Positions 33,002 to 43,299 of a stretch of 64,000 bases of DNA are shown piece after piece. This DNA is from Stappia indica (GTDB lineage Bacteria; Pseudomonadota; Alphaproteobacteria; Rhizobiales; Stappiaceae): contig NZ_JAIVMG010000012.1 in assembly GCF_020177335.1 (NCBI RefSeq), forward strand, positions 62,001 through 126,000. Direction: 5' to 3'. How positions within the stretch are numbered: position 1 is the stretch's first letter; every line of letters begins with the position of its first letter. A program made the position numbers and the translations under genes. The notes beneath the pieces are model-generated. The model was given only the letters and a program-made list of their open reading frames with translations. It did not search any database and was not told the DNA's origin.

Positions 33002-34426
33002 TCAAGCGTGGATCGGCTTGGCGAAAGCGGCCATCGCCGCTTCCTTGACCGCTTCGCTCATGGTCGGATGGGCATGGCAGGTGCGCGCCAGATCCTCCGA
33101 GGAGCCGCCGAACTCCATCAGAACGGCCGCCTCGTGGATCATCTCGCCGGCGCCATGACCGATGATATGCACCCCGAGCACCTGGTCGGTGGCAGCATCG
33201 GCCAGCACCTTGACGAAACCGTCCGAGTGCCCCATCGCCTTGGCCCGGCCATTGGCGATGAAGGCGAACTTGCCGACCTTGTAGTCGATCCCATCCGCCT
33301 TGAGCTGCTCTTCGGAGCGGCCGACCTCGGCCACCTCCGGGCTGGTGTAGACCACGCCCGGGATCACGCCGTAGTTCACGTGCCCGGCCTGACCGGCCAG
33401 GATCTCGGCCACCGCGACGCCCTCGTCTTCGGCCTTATGGGCCAGCATCGGACCGGCAATGACATCGCCGATGGCATAGATGCCCGGAACATTGGTCTGG
33501 TAGTGCCCGTCGGTCTGCACCCGGCCGCGCTCGTCGAGGGCGACACCGACTGCGTCGAGGCCAAGCCCCTCGGTCACGGGCCGGCGACCGATCGCCACCA
33601 GCACCACATCGGCGTCGAGCGTCTTCGCCTCACCGCCGGCAGCGGGCTCCACCGTGACCTTCAGCGTCTTGCCTGAGGTATCGACCGCCGTCACCTTGGA
33701 CGACAGGTGGAACTCCATGCCCTGCTTCTTCAACATCCGCTGGAAGTTCTTCGACACATCCGCGTCCATCGGGCCGAGGATCTTGTCCATGAACTCCACC
33801 ACGGTGACCTCGGCGCCCAGGCGGCGCCAGACCGAGCCCAGCTCCAGACCGATGACACCGGCGCCGATCACCACCAGCTTGCCCGGTACCTTCTCCAGCT
33901 CCAGCGCGCCGGTGGAGGACACCACCCGCTTCTCGTCGATCTCGATCCCCGGCAGCGACACCACGTCCGAGCCGGTGGCGATGACGATGGAACGGCTTTC
34001 AACGGTCTGGGTCGAGCCGTCGGCGGCGGTCACCTCCACCTGACCGGCGGCGAGAATGCGACCGGTGCCCTGATAGACGGTGACCTTGTTCTTCTTGAAC
34101 AGGAAATCGATGCCGGACACGTTGGCGTCGATGGTCTTGTCCTTGTGCGCCATCATCGCCTTCAGGTCGAGCTTCGGCTTGCCGACCTTGATGCCGAAGC
34201 CCTCGAAGTGATGGCCGGCTTCCTCGAACATCTCCGAAGTATGCAGCAGCGCCTTGGAGGGAATGCAGCCAACATTGAGGCAGGTGCCGCCATGAGCGGC
34301 GCTGTCGCCGTCGCGCACGGTGCGCTTTTCCACCACGGCCACCTTCAGGCCGAGCTGGGCCGCCTTGATGGCGCAAACGTATCCGCCAGGGCCGGTGCCG
34401 ATGACGACAAGATCAAACTGTGACAT
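33002..34426 (-). CDS. lpdA: Dihydrolipoyl dehydrogenase (E3)
   Basis: The 474-residue flavoprotein reoxidises the lipoyl groups of the 2-oxoglutarate dehydrogenase E2 with NAD+. It has the FAD loop [20 protein letters not shown], the redox-active disulfide [16 protein letters not shown], the NAD loop [16 protein letters not shown] and the C-terminal catalytic [13 protein letters not shown] at 34426 (MSQFDLVV) is preferred over one 21 nt upstream. It closes the mdh-sucCDAB unit, separated from sucB by a lysE gene. Confidence 0.96.
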   Translation of the reverse strand: MSQFDLVVIGTGPGGYVCAIKAAQLGLKVAVVEKRTVRDGDSAAHGGTCLNVGCIPSKALLHTSEMFEEAGHHFEGFGIKVGKPKLDLKAMMAHKDKTIDANVSGIDFLFKKNKVTVYQGTGRILAAGQVEVTAADGSTQTVESRSIVIATGSDVVSLPGIEIDEKRVVSSTGALELEKVPGKLVVIGAGVIGLELGSVWRRLGAEVTVVEFMDKILGPMDADVSKNFQRMLKKQGMEFHLSSKVTAVDTSGKTLKVTVEPAAGGEAKTLDADVVLVAIGRRPVTEGLGLDAVGVALDERGRVQTDGHYQTNVPGIYAIGDVIAGPMLAHKAEDEGVAVAEILAGQAGHVNYGVIPGVVYTSPEVAEVGRSEEQLKADGIDYKVGKFAFIANGRAKAMGHSDGFVKVLADAATDQVLGVHIIGHGAGEMIHEAAVLMEFGGSSEDLARTCHAHPTMSEAVKEAAMAAFAKPIHA

Positions 34427-34489
34427 TTCGTTCGCCTTTTCATTCAAGCTTGCTGTCGGCGCCCGGGGCGCCGGGCGGAGGTCGAGCGC

Positions 34490-35104
34490 TCAGCGGTCGG
34501 CCAGGGCCAGCCGCAGGCCGAAGCCGGCGAAGGCAACGGCAACCGTGCGGCGCATGAAGGCCAGGAACCGGGCAGAACGCAGAAGCCGCGCGCCGACGGC
34601 TGCGGCGAAGATGCCGTAGCCGGCGAAGACCACGAAGGTCAGCGCCATGAAGACGCCGCCGAGCCGCAGCATCTCAAGGCTCGTCCCGGGGCGCCCCGCG
34701 TCCACGAATTGCGGCAGGAACGCCAGGAAGAACACCGACAGTTTCGGATTGAGAACATTGATCAGAGCGCCGGTGCGCACCACCGCCGCGAGGCCCGGGG
34801 CATCACCGGCCGCAGCGCCAAGGCGCAGCGGTCCGGAGTCGCGCAAGGTCTGCCAGGCCAGATACAAAAGATAGGCCGCCCCGGCGTATTTCAGCGCCTG
34901 GAACAGCAGTGCGCTGGTGTGCAGCAGCGCCGCCAGACCAAGCATGGAAGCGAGGATCGCGGGCAGAATTCCCAGCGTGCAGCCGAAGGCCGCCGCGACC
35001 CCGTGGCGCCGCCCGAAGGCAAGGCCGGTGGCGAGCGTGTAGAGGACGCCGGTGCCCGGTATGAGAACCACGACCAGCGCGGTGATCAGGAATTCCAGCC
35101 CCAT
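34490..35104 (-). CDS. LysE/RhtB family exporter
   Basis: This 204-residue membrane protein has the LysE pattern: PGTGVLYTLATGLAFGRRHG after helix 1, ALKYAGAAYLLYLAWQTLRD and INVLNPKLSVFFLAFLPQFV. It is wedged between sucB and lpdA on the same strand. The paralog at 11495-12112 is clearly different in sequence. Possible roles include export of an amino acid made from 2-oxoglutarate, but that is only suggested by position. Confidence 0.9.
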   Translation of the reverse strand: MGLEFLITALVVVLIPGTGVLYTLATGLAFGRRHGVAAAFGCTLGILPAILASMLGLAALLHTSALLFQALKYAGAAYLLYLAWQTLRDSGPLRLGAAAGDAPGLAAVVRTGALINVLNPKLSVFFLAFLPQFVDAGRPGTSLEMLRLGGVFMALTFVVFAGYGIFAAAVGARLLRSARFLAFMRRTVAVAFAGFGLRLALADR

Positions 35105-35129
35105 CGTCCCCTCCGTCGCCGGCAGGTGT

Positions 35130-35170
35130 CGGGGCTCCTTCAGCGAAAGAAAGGCCGCTGAGGAGCCCCG
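35130..35170. repeat. Long hairpin downstream of sucB
   Basis: CGGGGCTCCTTCAGCG and CGCTGAGGAGCCCCG form a stem of about 15 bp with one bulge, located between the sucB stop and the lysE start. It could terminate or attenuate the suc transcript. Confidence 0.6.
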
Positions 35171-35185
35171 TCCTTAGCCTCTTGC

Positions 35186-35229
35186 GCATGTTCTTTCCCG
35201 AAAACCGTAAACACTTTTCGGGAACATGC
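35186..35229. repeat. Rhizobiales-type extragenic palindrome
   Basis: GCATGTTC, TTT, CCCGAAAA on the left mirror TTTTCGGGAACATGC on the right across a 10-nt loop. Palindromes of this form (GCATGTTC...CCCGAAAA...TTTTCGGGAACATGC) are dispersed in many Hyphomicrobiales genomes. It follows sucB directly, 2 nt before its stop complement. Confidence 0.6.
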
Positions 35230-35230
35230 T

Positions 35231-36742
35231 TTAGAGATCCAGCACCAGCCGCTGCACGTCTTCCAGGCTCTCCTTGACCCGCACCAGGAAGGTCACCGCC
35301 TCCTTGCCGTCGACGATGCGGTGATCGTAGCTGAGCGCCAGATACATCATCGGCCGGGCCACGATCTGGCCGTTGACCACCATCGGACGCTCCTGGATCT
35401 TGTGCATGCCGAGGATGCCCGACTGAGGGGCGTTGAGGATCGGCGAGGACATCAGCGAGCCATAGACACCACCGTTGGAGATGGTGAAGGTGCCGCCGGT
35501 CATGTCGGCCATGCCGAGCTTGCCGTCGCGCGCCTTGCGGCCGAGGTTGCCGATCTCCTGCTCGATCTGGGCGATCGACATCTGATCCGCATCGCGCACC
35601 ACCGGAACCACCAGGCCCTTGTCGGTGCCCACCGCCACGCCGACGTGGCAGTAGTTCTTGTAGATGATATCGGTGCCGTCGATCTCGGCGTTCACCGCCG
35701 GGATTTCCTTCAGCGCATGGCAGACCGCCTTGGTGAAGAAGCCCATGAAGCCGAGCTTGACGCCGTGCTTCTTCTCGAACAGGTCCTTGTAGGTCTTCCG
35801 CAGCTCCATCACCGGGCCCATGTCCACCTCGTTGTAGGTGGTCAGCATGGCCGCCGTGTTCTGGGCGTCCTTGAGCCGGCGGGCGATGGTCTGGCGCAGC
35901 TTGGTCATCCGCACCCGCTCTTCGCGGACCTCGTCCTCGGGCAGCGAGGCCGGGCGGGCGGCAACCGGTGCCGCGGCCTGTGCCGGCGCCGTCATGCCGG
36001 CGGCAACCGCGGCGATCACGTCGCCCTTCAGCACCTGGCCACGCTTGCCGGAGCCGGCAACCTGATCGGCCGACAGGCCCTTTTCCGCCATCATCTTGGC
36101 AGCGGAGGGGGCCGGCGGCATGGACGAGGCAGCAGCGGCCGGAGCCGGCGCAGCCACGGCAGCAGCCGAAGCGGCGGCAGCAGCGCCCGCGCCAACGGCG
36201 ATGCGGGCCAGCAGCTGGCCCGGGGTCACCGTGTCACCGGTGCTGGCGCTGATTTCCACCACGGTGCCGGCCTGCGGAGCCGGAATTTCCTGGGCTGCCT
36301 TGTCGGTCTCCAGCTCCACCAGGGTCTCATCGACCTTGACGCTGTCGCCGACCTTGACGAACCATTCGCCGACCTCGGCCTCGGTGACGCTCTCACCAGC
36401 GGAAGGTACCAGAACGTCGATGGTCTCGGTCGCCGCAGCCGCGCTCTTCGCCGCCGGCTTTGCAGCCGCCGGAGCCGCTGCCTTGGCCGGTGCCGCGGCG
36501 CCCGTACCTTCGGCGATCTGCCCCAGAAGGGCGCCAACCTCGACTGTATCCCCTTCCTTGACGAGGATGTCGGAGAGGGTGCCGGAGGCCGGAGCGGGAA
36601 CTTCCACGGTCACCTTGTCGGTTTCCAGCTCCACAATCGGCTCATCCGCGTTGACCGCGTCACCGGGCTTCTTGAACCACTGGGCGATGGTCGCCTCGGT
36701 AACGGATTCGCCAAGAGTGGGAACTCGAATTTCGGTCGCCAT
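35231..36742 (-). CDS. sucB: 2-oxoglutarate dehydrogenase E2, dihydrolipoyl succinyltransferase
   Basis: The 503-residue E2 core transfers succinyl from lipoyl to CoA. It has two lipoyl domains, each with the lipoylated Lys in ELETDK (residues about 2-77 and 103-178), Ala/Pro-rich linkers, an E1/E3-binding domain ([24 protein letters not shown]) and the catalytic domain ending [17 protein letters not shown]. Most E2o proteins have one lipoyl domain and about 400 residues. ATG 36742 matches the conserved start MATEIRVP. It lies 69 bp after sucA. Confidence 0.97.
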   Translation of the reverse strand: MATEIRVPTLGESVTEATIAQWFKKPGDAVNADEPIVELETDKVTVEVPAPASGTLSDILVKEGDTVEVGALLGQIAEGTGAAAPAKAAAPAAAKPAAKSAAAATETIDVLVPSAGESVTEAEVGEWFVKVGDSVKVDETLVELETDKAAQEIPAPQAGTVVEISASTGDTVTPGQLLARIAVGAGAAAAASAAAVAAPAPAAAASSMPPAPSAAKMMAEKGLSADQVAGSGKRGQVLKGDVIAAVAAGMTAPAQAAAPVAARPASLPEDEVREERVRMTKLRQTIARRLKDAQNTAAMLTTYNEVDMGPVMELRKTYKDLFEKKHGVKLGFMGFFTKAVCHALKEIPAVNAEIDGTDIIYKNYCHVGVAVGTDKGLVVPVVRDADQMSIAQIEQEIGNLGRKARDGKLGMADMTGGTFTISNGGVYGSLMSSPILNAPQSGILGMHKIQERPMVVNGQIVARPMMYLALSYDHRIVDGKEAVTFLVRVKESLEDVQRLVLDL

Positions 36743-36811
36743 GATCATTTCTCTTTCATCGGACGGCGGCACGGGACGAGCCCGGCCGCGCTAATCTGTG
36801 AACCGCTCCGC

Positions 36812-39796
36812 CTACTCGGCGAAGGCCTCGTCGAGGAACGCCTGAAGCTGGGCGAGATGCTTGGACATGAGCCCGGTCGCCGTGGCCGCCGAGGCGGCGC
36901 GGCCGACATAGCGCGGCCGCTGATGCTTGGCATCGATCTGCGCCAGCACCCACTCCACATAGGACTGGATGAAGAACCAGGCCCCCATGTTCTTCGGCTC
37001 TTCCTGGCACCAGACGATATCCGCATCCTTGAAGCGGGCCAGCTCGGTGACCAGCGCCTTGGTCGGGAACGGGTAGAGCTGTTCCACGCGCAGCAGGTAG
37101 ACGTCGGTGATGCCGCGCTTTTCCCGCTCTTCCAGCAGGTCGTAGTAGACCTTGCCCGAACACAGGACCACCCGACGGATCTTCGCGTCCTCCACCAGCC
37201 GGATGCCGGCCTCCGGATCCATCTGCGCATCGTCCCAGAGCAGGCGATGGAAAGTCGATCCGTTGGTGAACTCGTCGAGCTTGCTGACCGCGCGCTTGTG
37301 GCGCAGCAACGACTTCGGCGTCATCAGGATCAGCGGCTTGCGGAAGTCCCGCTTCATCTGCCGCCGCAGGATGTGGAAGTAGTTGGCCGGCGTCGTGCAG
37401 TTCGCCACCTGCATGTTGTCTTCCGCGCAGATCTGCAGGAAGCGCTCCAGGCGGGCGGAGGAATGCTCCGGCCCCTGCCCCTCGTAGCCATGCGGCAGCA
37501 GGCAGACGAGGCCGGACATGCGCAGCCACTTGCGCTCGCCGGAGGAGATGAACTGGTCGAACACCACCTGGGCGCCGTTGGCGAAATCGCCGAACTGGGC
37601 TTCCCAGAGGGTCAGCGCATTGGGCTCGGTCAGCGTATAGCCGTATTCGAACCCAAGCACGGCCTCCTCGGAGAGCATCGAGTTGATGACCTCGTAGCGG
37701 GCCTGCCCCTCGCGCAGGTGATTGAGCGGAATGAACCGGTTCTCATCTTCCTGGTCGTAGAGCACCGAATGGCGCTGCGAGAAGGTGCCGCGTTCACAGT
37801 CCTGACCGGACAGGCGCACGGCGTGACCGTCAAGCAGCAAGCCGCCAAAGGCCATCGCCTCGGCCGTCGCCCAATCGATCCCCTGACCGCTTTCGAACAT
37901 CTTCTTGCGGTTGTCGAGGAAGCGGCGGATCGTGCGGTGGGCGTTGAACCCCTCCGGCACCTGGGTCAGAGCCGTTCCGATGGTCTTGACGAAATCATCG
38001 GAAATGCCGGTCTGACCACGGCGCGGATCGTCGAGATCCTTGGCCTGCTTCATGCCGGCCCACTTGCCATCGAGCCAGTCGGCCTTGTTCGGCTTGTAGC
38101 CGTTGCCGGCCTCGAACTCGGAGTCCAGCTGCGCACGCACTTCCGCACGCATGGCCTCGACTTCCTCGGCGCTCAAGACGCCGTCCTTGACCAGCCGCTC
38201 GGCGTAGATCTGCAGCGTGGTCGGATGCTTGCGGATCTGCCGGTACATGATCGGCTGGGTGAACGCCGGCTCGTCGGATTCGTTGTGGCCGAACCGCCGG
38301 TAACAGATCATGTCGATGACCACCGGCTTGCCGAACATCTGCCGGAACTCGGTGGCGATCTTCGCCGCGTAGACCACCGATTCGGGATCGTCGCCGTTGC
38401 AGTGGAAGATCGGCGCCTCGATCATCTTCGCCACATCCGACGGATACGGCGAGGAGCGCGAGAAACGCGGATTGGTGGTGAAGCCGATCTGGTTGTTGAT
38501 GATCACATGGATCGAACCACCGGTGCGGTGGCCGCGCAGCGCCGACAGGCCGAAGCACTCGGCAACCACGCCCTGGCCGGCGAAGGCCGCATCGCCGTGC
38601 AGCAACAGCGGCAGCACCTTGGAGCGGTCCACGTCGGTGGTCTCGACCCATTTTCCGTCAACCGCCGACAACTGATCCTGCTTGGCCCGCGCCTTGCCCA
38701 ACACCACCGGATCGACGATCTCAAGGTGCGAGGGGTTGGCGGTCAGCGACAGGTGGACGTTGTTGTCGTCGAAGGAGCGGTCGGAGGATGCACCGAGGTG
38801 GTACTTCACATCGCCGGAGCCTTCCACGTCATCGGGGGTGAAGGAGCCGCCCTTGAACTCGTGGAAGATGGCCCGCAGCGGCTTGCCCATCACCTGGGCC
38901 AGCACGTTGAGCCGGCCACGGTGGGCCATGCCCAGCACGATTTCCTTCACACCGAGCGCGCCACCGCGCTTGATGATCTGCTCCAGCGCCGGCAGCAGCG
39001 CCTCGCCGCCATCCAGGCCAAAGCGCTTGGTGCCGGTGTATTTGACGTCCAGGAACTTCTCGAACCCCTCGGCCTCGACCAGCTTGTTGAGGATCGCCCG
39101 CTTGCCCTCGGCGGTGAAGGAAACCTGCTTGTCCGGACCCTCGATGCGCTCCTGGATCCAGGCCTTCTCGGCCGGATTGGAGATGTGCATGAACTCCACG
39201 CCAAGGGTGGAGCAATAGGTGCGCTTGAGGATCTCGAGCATCTCGCGGATGGTCGCGAACTCAAGGCCCAGCATGTAGTCGATGAAGATCGGCCGGTCCC
39301 AGTCCGCCTCGGCGAAACCGTAGGTGGAGGGATGCAGCTCCTCGTGGCTCTCCAGCTCCTTGAGGTTGAGCGGATCGAGGTCCGCATGCAGATGGCCGCG
39401 CATGCGATAGGCGCGGATCATCATCAGCGCGCGCACCGAATCGCGCGTCTGCTGCTGCACGTCGGCCTCGGTGATCGCCTCACCGCGTGCCTGCGCCTTG
39501 TCCTTGATCTTGTCGCCGAGCGCCTTTTCCACCGGCGCCCAGTTGCCATCGAAGGCGTTGACCAGGTCCCCATTGGCGGCGACCGGCCAGTCGGCGCGCT
39601 TCCAGGATGCGCCACGCGCCTCCTTCAGCACATCCGCCTTTTCGTCGGCAAGGTTGGAAAAGAATGCCCGCCACGTCTCGTCGAGGGATCCCGGATCCTC
39701 CTTGTAGCGCGCATAAAGATCTTCGATGTAAGCCGCGTTGCCACCGTACAAGAACGACGTCATCGCGAAGGCATTGTTCACGTCTTGCCGAGCCAT
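36812..39796 (-). CDS. sucA: 2-oxoglutarate dehydrogenase E1
   Basis: The 994-residue thiamine diphosphate enzyme decarboxylates 2-oxoglutarate and succinylates E2 lipoyl groups. The N-terminus FAMTSFLYGGNAAYIEDLYA and the family stretches VLGMAHRGRLNVLAQ, DMICYRRFGHNESDEP and PLILMTPKSLLRHK are clear. I chose ATG 39796 because homologs begin MARQ; a longer frame reaches 39847. It follows sucD after a 212-bp gap with two hairpins. Confidence 0.97.
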   Translation of the reverse strand: MARQDVNNAFAMTSFLYGGNAAYIEDLYARYKEDPGSLDETWRAFFSNLADEKADVLKEARGASWKRADWPVAANGDLVNAFDGNWAPVEKALGDKIKDKAQARGEAITEADVQQQTRDSVRALMMIRAYRMRGHLHADLDPLNLKELESHEELHPSTYGFAEADWDRPIFIDYMLGLEFATIREMLEILKRTYCSTLGVEFMHISNPAEKAWIQERIEGPDKQVSFTAEGKRAILNKLVEAEGFEKFLDVKYTGTKRFGLDGGEALLPALEQIIKRGGALGVKEIVLGMAHRGRLNVLAQVMGKPLRAIFHEFKGGSFTPDDVEGSGDVKYHLGASSDRSFDDNNVHLSLTANPSHLEIVDPVVLGKARAKQDQLSAVDGKWVETTDVDRSKVLPLLLHGDAAFAGQGVVAECFGLSALRGHRTGGSIHVIINNQIGFTTNPRFSRSSPYPSDVAKMIEAPIFHCNGDDPESVVYAAKIATEFRQMFGKPVVIDMICYRRFGHNESDEPAFTQPIMYRQIRKHPTTLQIYAERLVKDGVLSAEEVEAMRAEVRAQLDSEFEAGNGYKPNKADWLDGKWAGMKQAKDLDDPRRGQTGISDDFVKTIGTALTQVPEGFNAHRTIRRFLDNRKKMFESGQGIDWATAEAMAFGGLLLDGHAVRLSGQDCERGTFSQRHSVLYDQEDENRFIPLNHLREGQARYEVINSMLSEEAVLGFEYGYTLTEPNALTLWEAQFGDFANGAQVVFDQFISSGERKWLRMSGLVCLLPHGYEGQGPEHSSARLERFLQICAEDNMQVANCTTPANYFHILRRQMKRDFRKPLILMTPKSLLRHKRAVSKLDEFTNGSTFHRLLWDDAQMDPEAGIRLVEDAKIRRVVLCSGKVYYDLLEEREKRGITDVYLLRVEQLYPFPTKALVTELARFKDADIVWCQEEPKNMGAWFFIQSYVEWVLAQIDAKHQRPRYVGRAASAATATGLMSKHLAQLQAFLDEAFAE

Positions 39797-40008
39797 CTCC
39801 ACAGCGAGGTTTCGCCCCGCCCGCCTATTTGAGGGGAGCCCTTTCACGCAGCGCCCCAGAGAACGGATATGGAATAGACCCGCGCGGGGCGTGTCCCGCG
39901 CAGGTCTCCTTCAATCGGTACACGGGAAATTCCCGGTGGGGAAGCACCCGTGCCCGCATATGCTCCCGCGATCACGGTTAAAATGCGGTGATCGCGGAAA
40001 TCTTTTCC
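39797..40008 (-). promoter_or_regulatory. sucD-sucA intercistronic leader with hairpins
   Basis: This 212-bp gap is unusually long inside an otherwise tight operon. CCGCGATCAC/GTGATCGCGG (39966-39997) is a perfect 10-bp stem just after sucD, and CGGGAAATTCCCG (39923-39935) is a near-palindrome further on. They may end or attenuate the sucCD transcript, with sucAB partly driven from an internal promoter I could not locate. Confidence 0.45.
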
Positions 40009-40917
40009 TCAGCCCTTGAGAACCTCAAGCAGCGTCTCGCCAAGCTTCGCCGGAGACGGGGAAACGCGGATGCCCGCCTCTTCCATCGCCGCGATCTTGT
40101 CTTCCGCACCGCCCTTGCCGCCGGAGATCACCGCGCCGGCATGGCCCATGGTGCGGCCCGGAGGCGCCGTGCGACCGGCAATGAACCCGGCCATCGGCTT
40201 CTTGCGGCCCTTCTTCGCCTCGTCCTTGAGGAACTGGGCGGCCTCTTCCTCGGCCGAACCGCCGATCTCGCCGATCATGATGATCGACTGGGTCTCGTCG
40301 TCGGCCAGGAACATCTCCAGGACGTCGATGAACTCGGTGCCCTTGACCGGATCGCCGCCGATGCCGACCGCCGTGGTCTGGCCAAGGCCGGCATTGGTGG
40401 TCTGGAACACCGCCTCATAGGTCAAGGTGCCCGAACGCGAGACGACGCCGACCGAGCCCTTCTTGAAGATCGAGCCCGGCATGATGCCGATCTTGCACTC
40501 TTCCGGGGTCAGGATGCCCGGGCAGTTGGGGCCGAGCAGACGCGAGTTCGACTTCTCAAGCCGCGCCTTGACCTTGACCATGTCGGCCACCGGGATGCCC
40601 TCGGTGATGCAGACGATGAACGGCACTTCCGCATCGATCGCCTCGATAATCGCGGCCCCGGCGCCTGCCGGCGGCACGTAGATCACGGAGGCATCGGCGC
40701 CGGTGGCTTCCTTGGCTTCACCGACGGAGGCGAAGATCGGCAGCTCCGCCGCGCTTTCCATGCCGGACGACCAGGTTTCGCCGCCCTTCTTGGGATGCAC
40801 GCCGGCGACCATCTTGGTGCCGTAGTATTCCAGAGCCTGTTCGGTGTGGAACGTACCGGTCTTGCCGGTCAGCCCCTGCACGATGACCTTGGTGTCCTTA
40901 TTGACGAGAATAGACAT
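40009..40917 (-). CDS. sucD: Succinyl-CoA synthetase subunit alpha
   Basis: The 302-residue ADP-forming subunit binds CoA and carries the phosphohistidine. Motifs are [19 protein letters not shown], the CoA-binding [14 protein letters not shown] region, [18 protein letters not shown] and the active-site [17 protein letters not shown]. Its ATG overlaps the sucC stop by one base, so the two subunits are made in step. Confidence 0.98.
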   Translation of the reverse strand: MSILVNKDTKVIVQGLTGKTGTFHTEQALEYYGTKMVAGVHPKKGGETWSSGMESAAELPIFASVGEAKEATGADASVIYVPPAGAGAAIIEAIDAEVPFIVCITEGIPVADMVKVKARLEKSNSRLLGPNCPGILTPEECKIGIMPGSIFKKGSVGVVSRSGTLTYEAVFQTTNAGLGQTTAVGIGGDPVKGTEFIDVLEMFLADDETQSIIMIGEIGGSAEEEAAQFLKDEAKKGRKKPMAGFIAGRTAPPGRTMGHAGAVISGGKGGAEDKIAAMEEAGIRVSPSPAKLGETLLEVLKG

Positions 40918-42116
40918 CAGGCGGCCTCCTTCACGGCCTTGACGATCTTCTGGGCGGCATCGTCGAGATCATCCGCCGCGATGACGTTCAGTCCGCTTTC
41001 GTTGATGATCTTCTTGCCGAGCTCGACGTTGGTGCCTTCCAGCCGCACGACCAGCGGCACCTGCAGCCCGACGTCCTTCACCGCAGCGACCACGCCTTCG
41101 GCGATGACGTCGCAGCGCATGATGCCGCCGAAGATGTTGACGAGAATGCCCTTCACGTTCGGATCGGAGGTGATGATCTTGAACGCGGCGGTGACCTTCT
41201 CCTTGGAGGCGCCGCCACCGACATCGAGGAAGTTCGCCGGCTCCGCGCCATAGAGCTTGATGATGTCCATGGTCGCCATGGCCAGGCCGGCGCCATTGAC
41301 CATGCAGCCGATGTCGCCGTCGAGCGCCACATAGGCGAGGTCGTACTTGGACGCCTCGATTTCCTTGGCGTCTTCCTCGGTCTCGTCGCGCAGGGCCATG
41401 ATGTCGTCGTGACGGAACAGGGCGTTGCCGTCGAAGGACACCTTGGCGTCGAGCACCCGGAGCCGGCCGTCCTTCATGACGATCAGCGGGTTGACCTCAA
41501 GCAGGCTCATGTCCTTCTCGACGAAGGCGGTGTACAGCACCGGGAACAGCTTCATGCCGTCCTCGCGGGCCGCGCCGGTCAGCTCCAGCGCGTCGCACAG
41601 CTTGGCCGCATCCGCCTCGGTGACGCCGGTGCTCGGGTCGATCGGCAGATTGTGGATCTTCTCCGGGGTTTCCTCGGCAACGGCCTCGATGTCCATGCCG
41701 CCCTCGGTGGAGACGACGAAGGCCACCCGGCCGCAGGTGCGGTCGACGAGAATGGAGAGATAGAGCTCACGCTCGATGTCCGCGCCATCCTCGATGTAAA
41801 GGCGGTTGACGACCTTGCCGGCCGGGCCGGTCTGCTTGGTCACCAGGGTGTTGCCGAGCATCTCGGCGGCATGGGCCTTGACCTCGTCGAGCGAGAAGGC
41901 AAGGCGCACGCCGCCCTTGGCGTCCGGGCCCAGTTCCTTGAACTTGCCCTTGCCGCGGCCGCCGGCATGGATCTGCGACTTGACGACCCAGAGCGGGCCC
42001 GGCAGCGCCTTGGCCGCCGCTTCCGCCTCGTCGGCGGTGAAGATGGCAATGCCTTCGGCGACCGGCGCGCCATAGGCCTTCAGGACCTGCTTGGCCTGGT
42101 ATTCATGAATGTTCAT
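40917..42116 (-). CDS. sucC: Succinyl-CoA synthetase subunit beta
   Basis: The 399-residue ATP-grasp subunit starts [16 protein letters not shown] and binds nucleotide through [33 protein letters not shown] and [17 protein letters not shown] mark the C-terminal domain. It follows mdh by 78 bp containing a hairpin. Confidence 0.98.
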   Translation of the reverse strand: MNIHEYQAKQVLKAYGAPVAEGIAIFTADEAEAAAKALPGPLWVVKSQIHAGGRGKGKFKELGPDAKGGVRLAFSLDEVKAHAAEMLGNTLVTKQTGPAGKVVNRLYIEDGADIERELYLSILVDRTCGRVAFVVSTEGGMDIEAVAEETPEKIHNLPIDPSTGVTEADAAKLCDALELTGAAREDGMKLFPVLYTAFVEKDMSLLEVNPLIVMKDGRLRVLDAKVSFDGNALFRHDDIMALRDETEEDAKEIEASKYDLAYVALDGDIGCMVNGAGLAMATMDIIKLYGAEPANFLDVGGGASKEKVTAAFKIITSDPNVKGILVNIFGGIMRCDVIAEGVVAAVKDVGLQVPLVVRLEGTNVELGKKIINESGLNVIAADDLDDAAQKIVKAVKEAA

Positions 42117-42162
42117 GCGTCTATCCCCCCGTTGGGTTGGAGACTGTTCGCGTCATACGAAA

Positions 42163-42184
42163 CGGGAGGCCGTTCGGCCTCCCG
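42163..42184 (-). terminator. Hairpin between mdh and sucC
   Basis: CGGGAGGCCG and CGGCCTCCCG form a perfect 10-bp stem 11 nt after the mdh stop. The weak TTTCG tail suggests partial termination, giving more mdh than suc mRNA. Confidence 0.55.
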
Positions 42185-42194
42185 GTCAAATCCC

Positions 42195-43160
<966 letters not shown>

Positions 43161-43172
43161 CTATTGCTTCCC

Positions 43173-43182
43173 TTTACGTAAA
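43173..43182. promoter_or_regulatory. Candidate TCA operator upstream of mdh
   Basis: TTTACGTAAA is a perfect 10-bp palindrome, identical to the core of a palindrome upstream of sdhC (55671-55684). Relative to the predicted transcription start it lies at about +28 to +37, a position suited to a repressor. Confidence 0.6.
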
Positions 43183-43216
43183 ATGGAGCATCGGCCGTTC
43201 GTGACGGTCGGGCATG

Positions 43217-43245
43217 GCACTAACCTCTTTGCGCCCGAGGTGCAA
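43217..43245 (-). promoter_or_regulatory. Predicted mdh operon promoter
   Basis: On the minus strand TTGCAC (43240-43245) and TAGTGC (43217-43222) are spaced by 17 bp; the -10 is weak. A second inverted repeat, CTAATC/GATTAG around GAAG (43247-43262), abuts the -35 and could bind an activator. Confidence 0.4.
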
Positions 43246-43299
43246 GCTAATCGAAGGATTAGGCCGAACCGCCACCCCCTCGCCGCATGGACGAGATCG

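Noticed and set aside
35321-39832. A 1503-codon open frame on the plus strand, antisense to sucB and sucA
   Set aside because: It is a GC-rich shadow: its composition (His, Arg, Gly, Leu, Asp runs) is the reverse complement of conserved genes and it matches no family.
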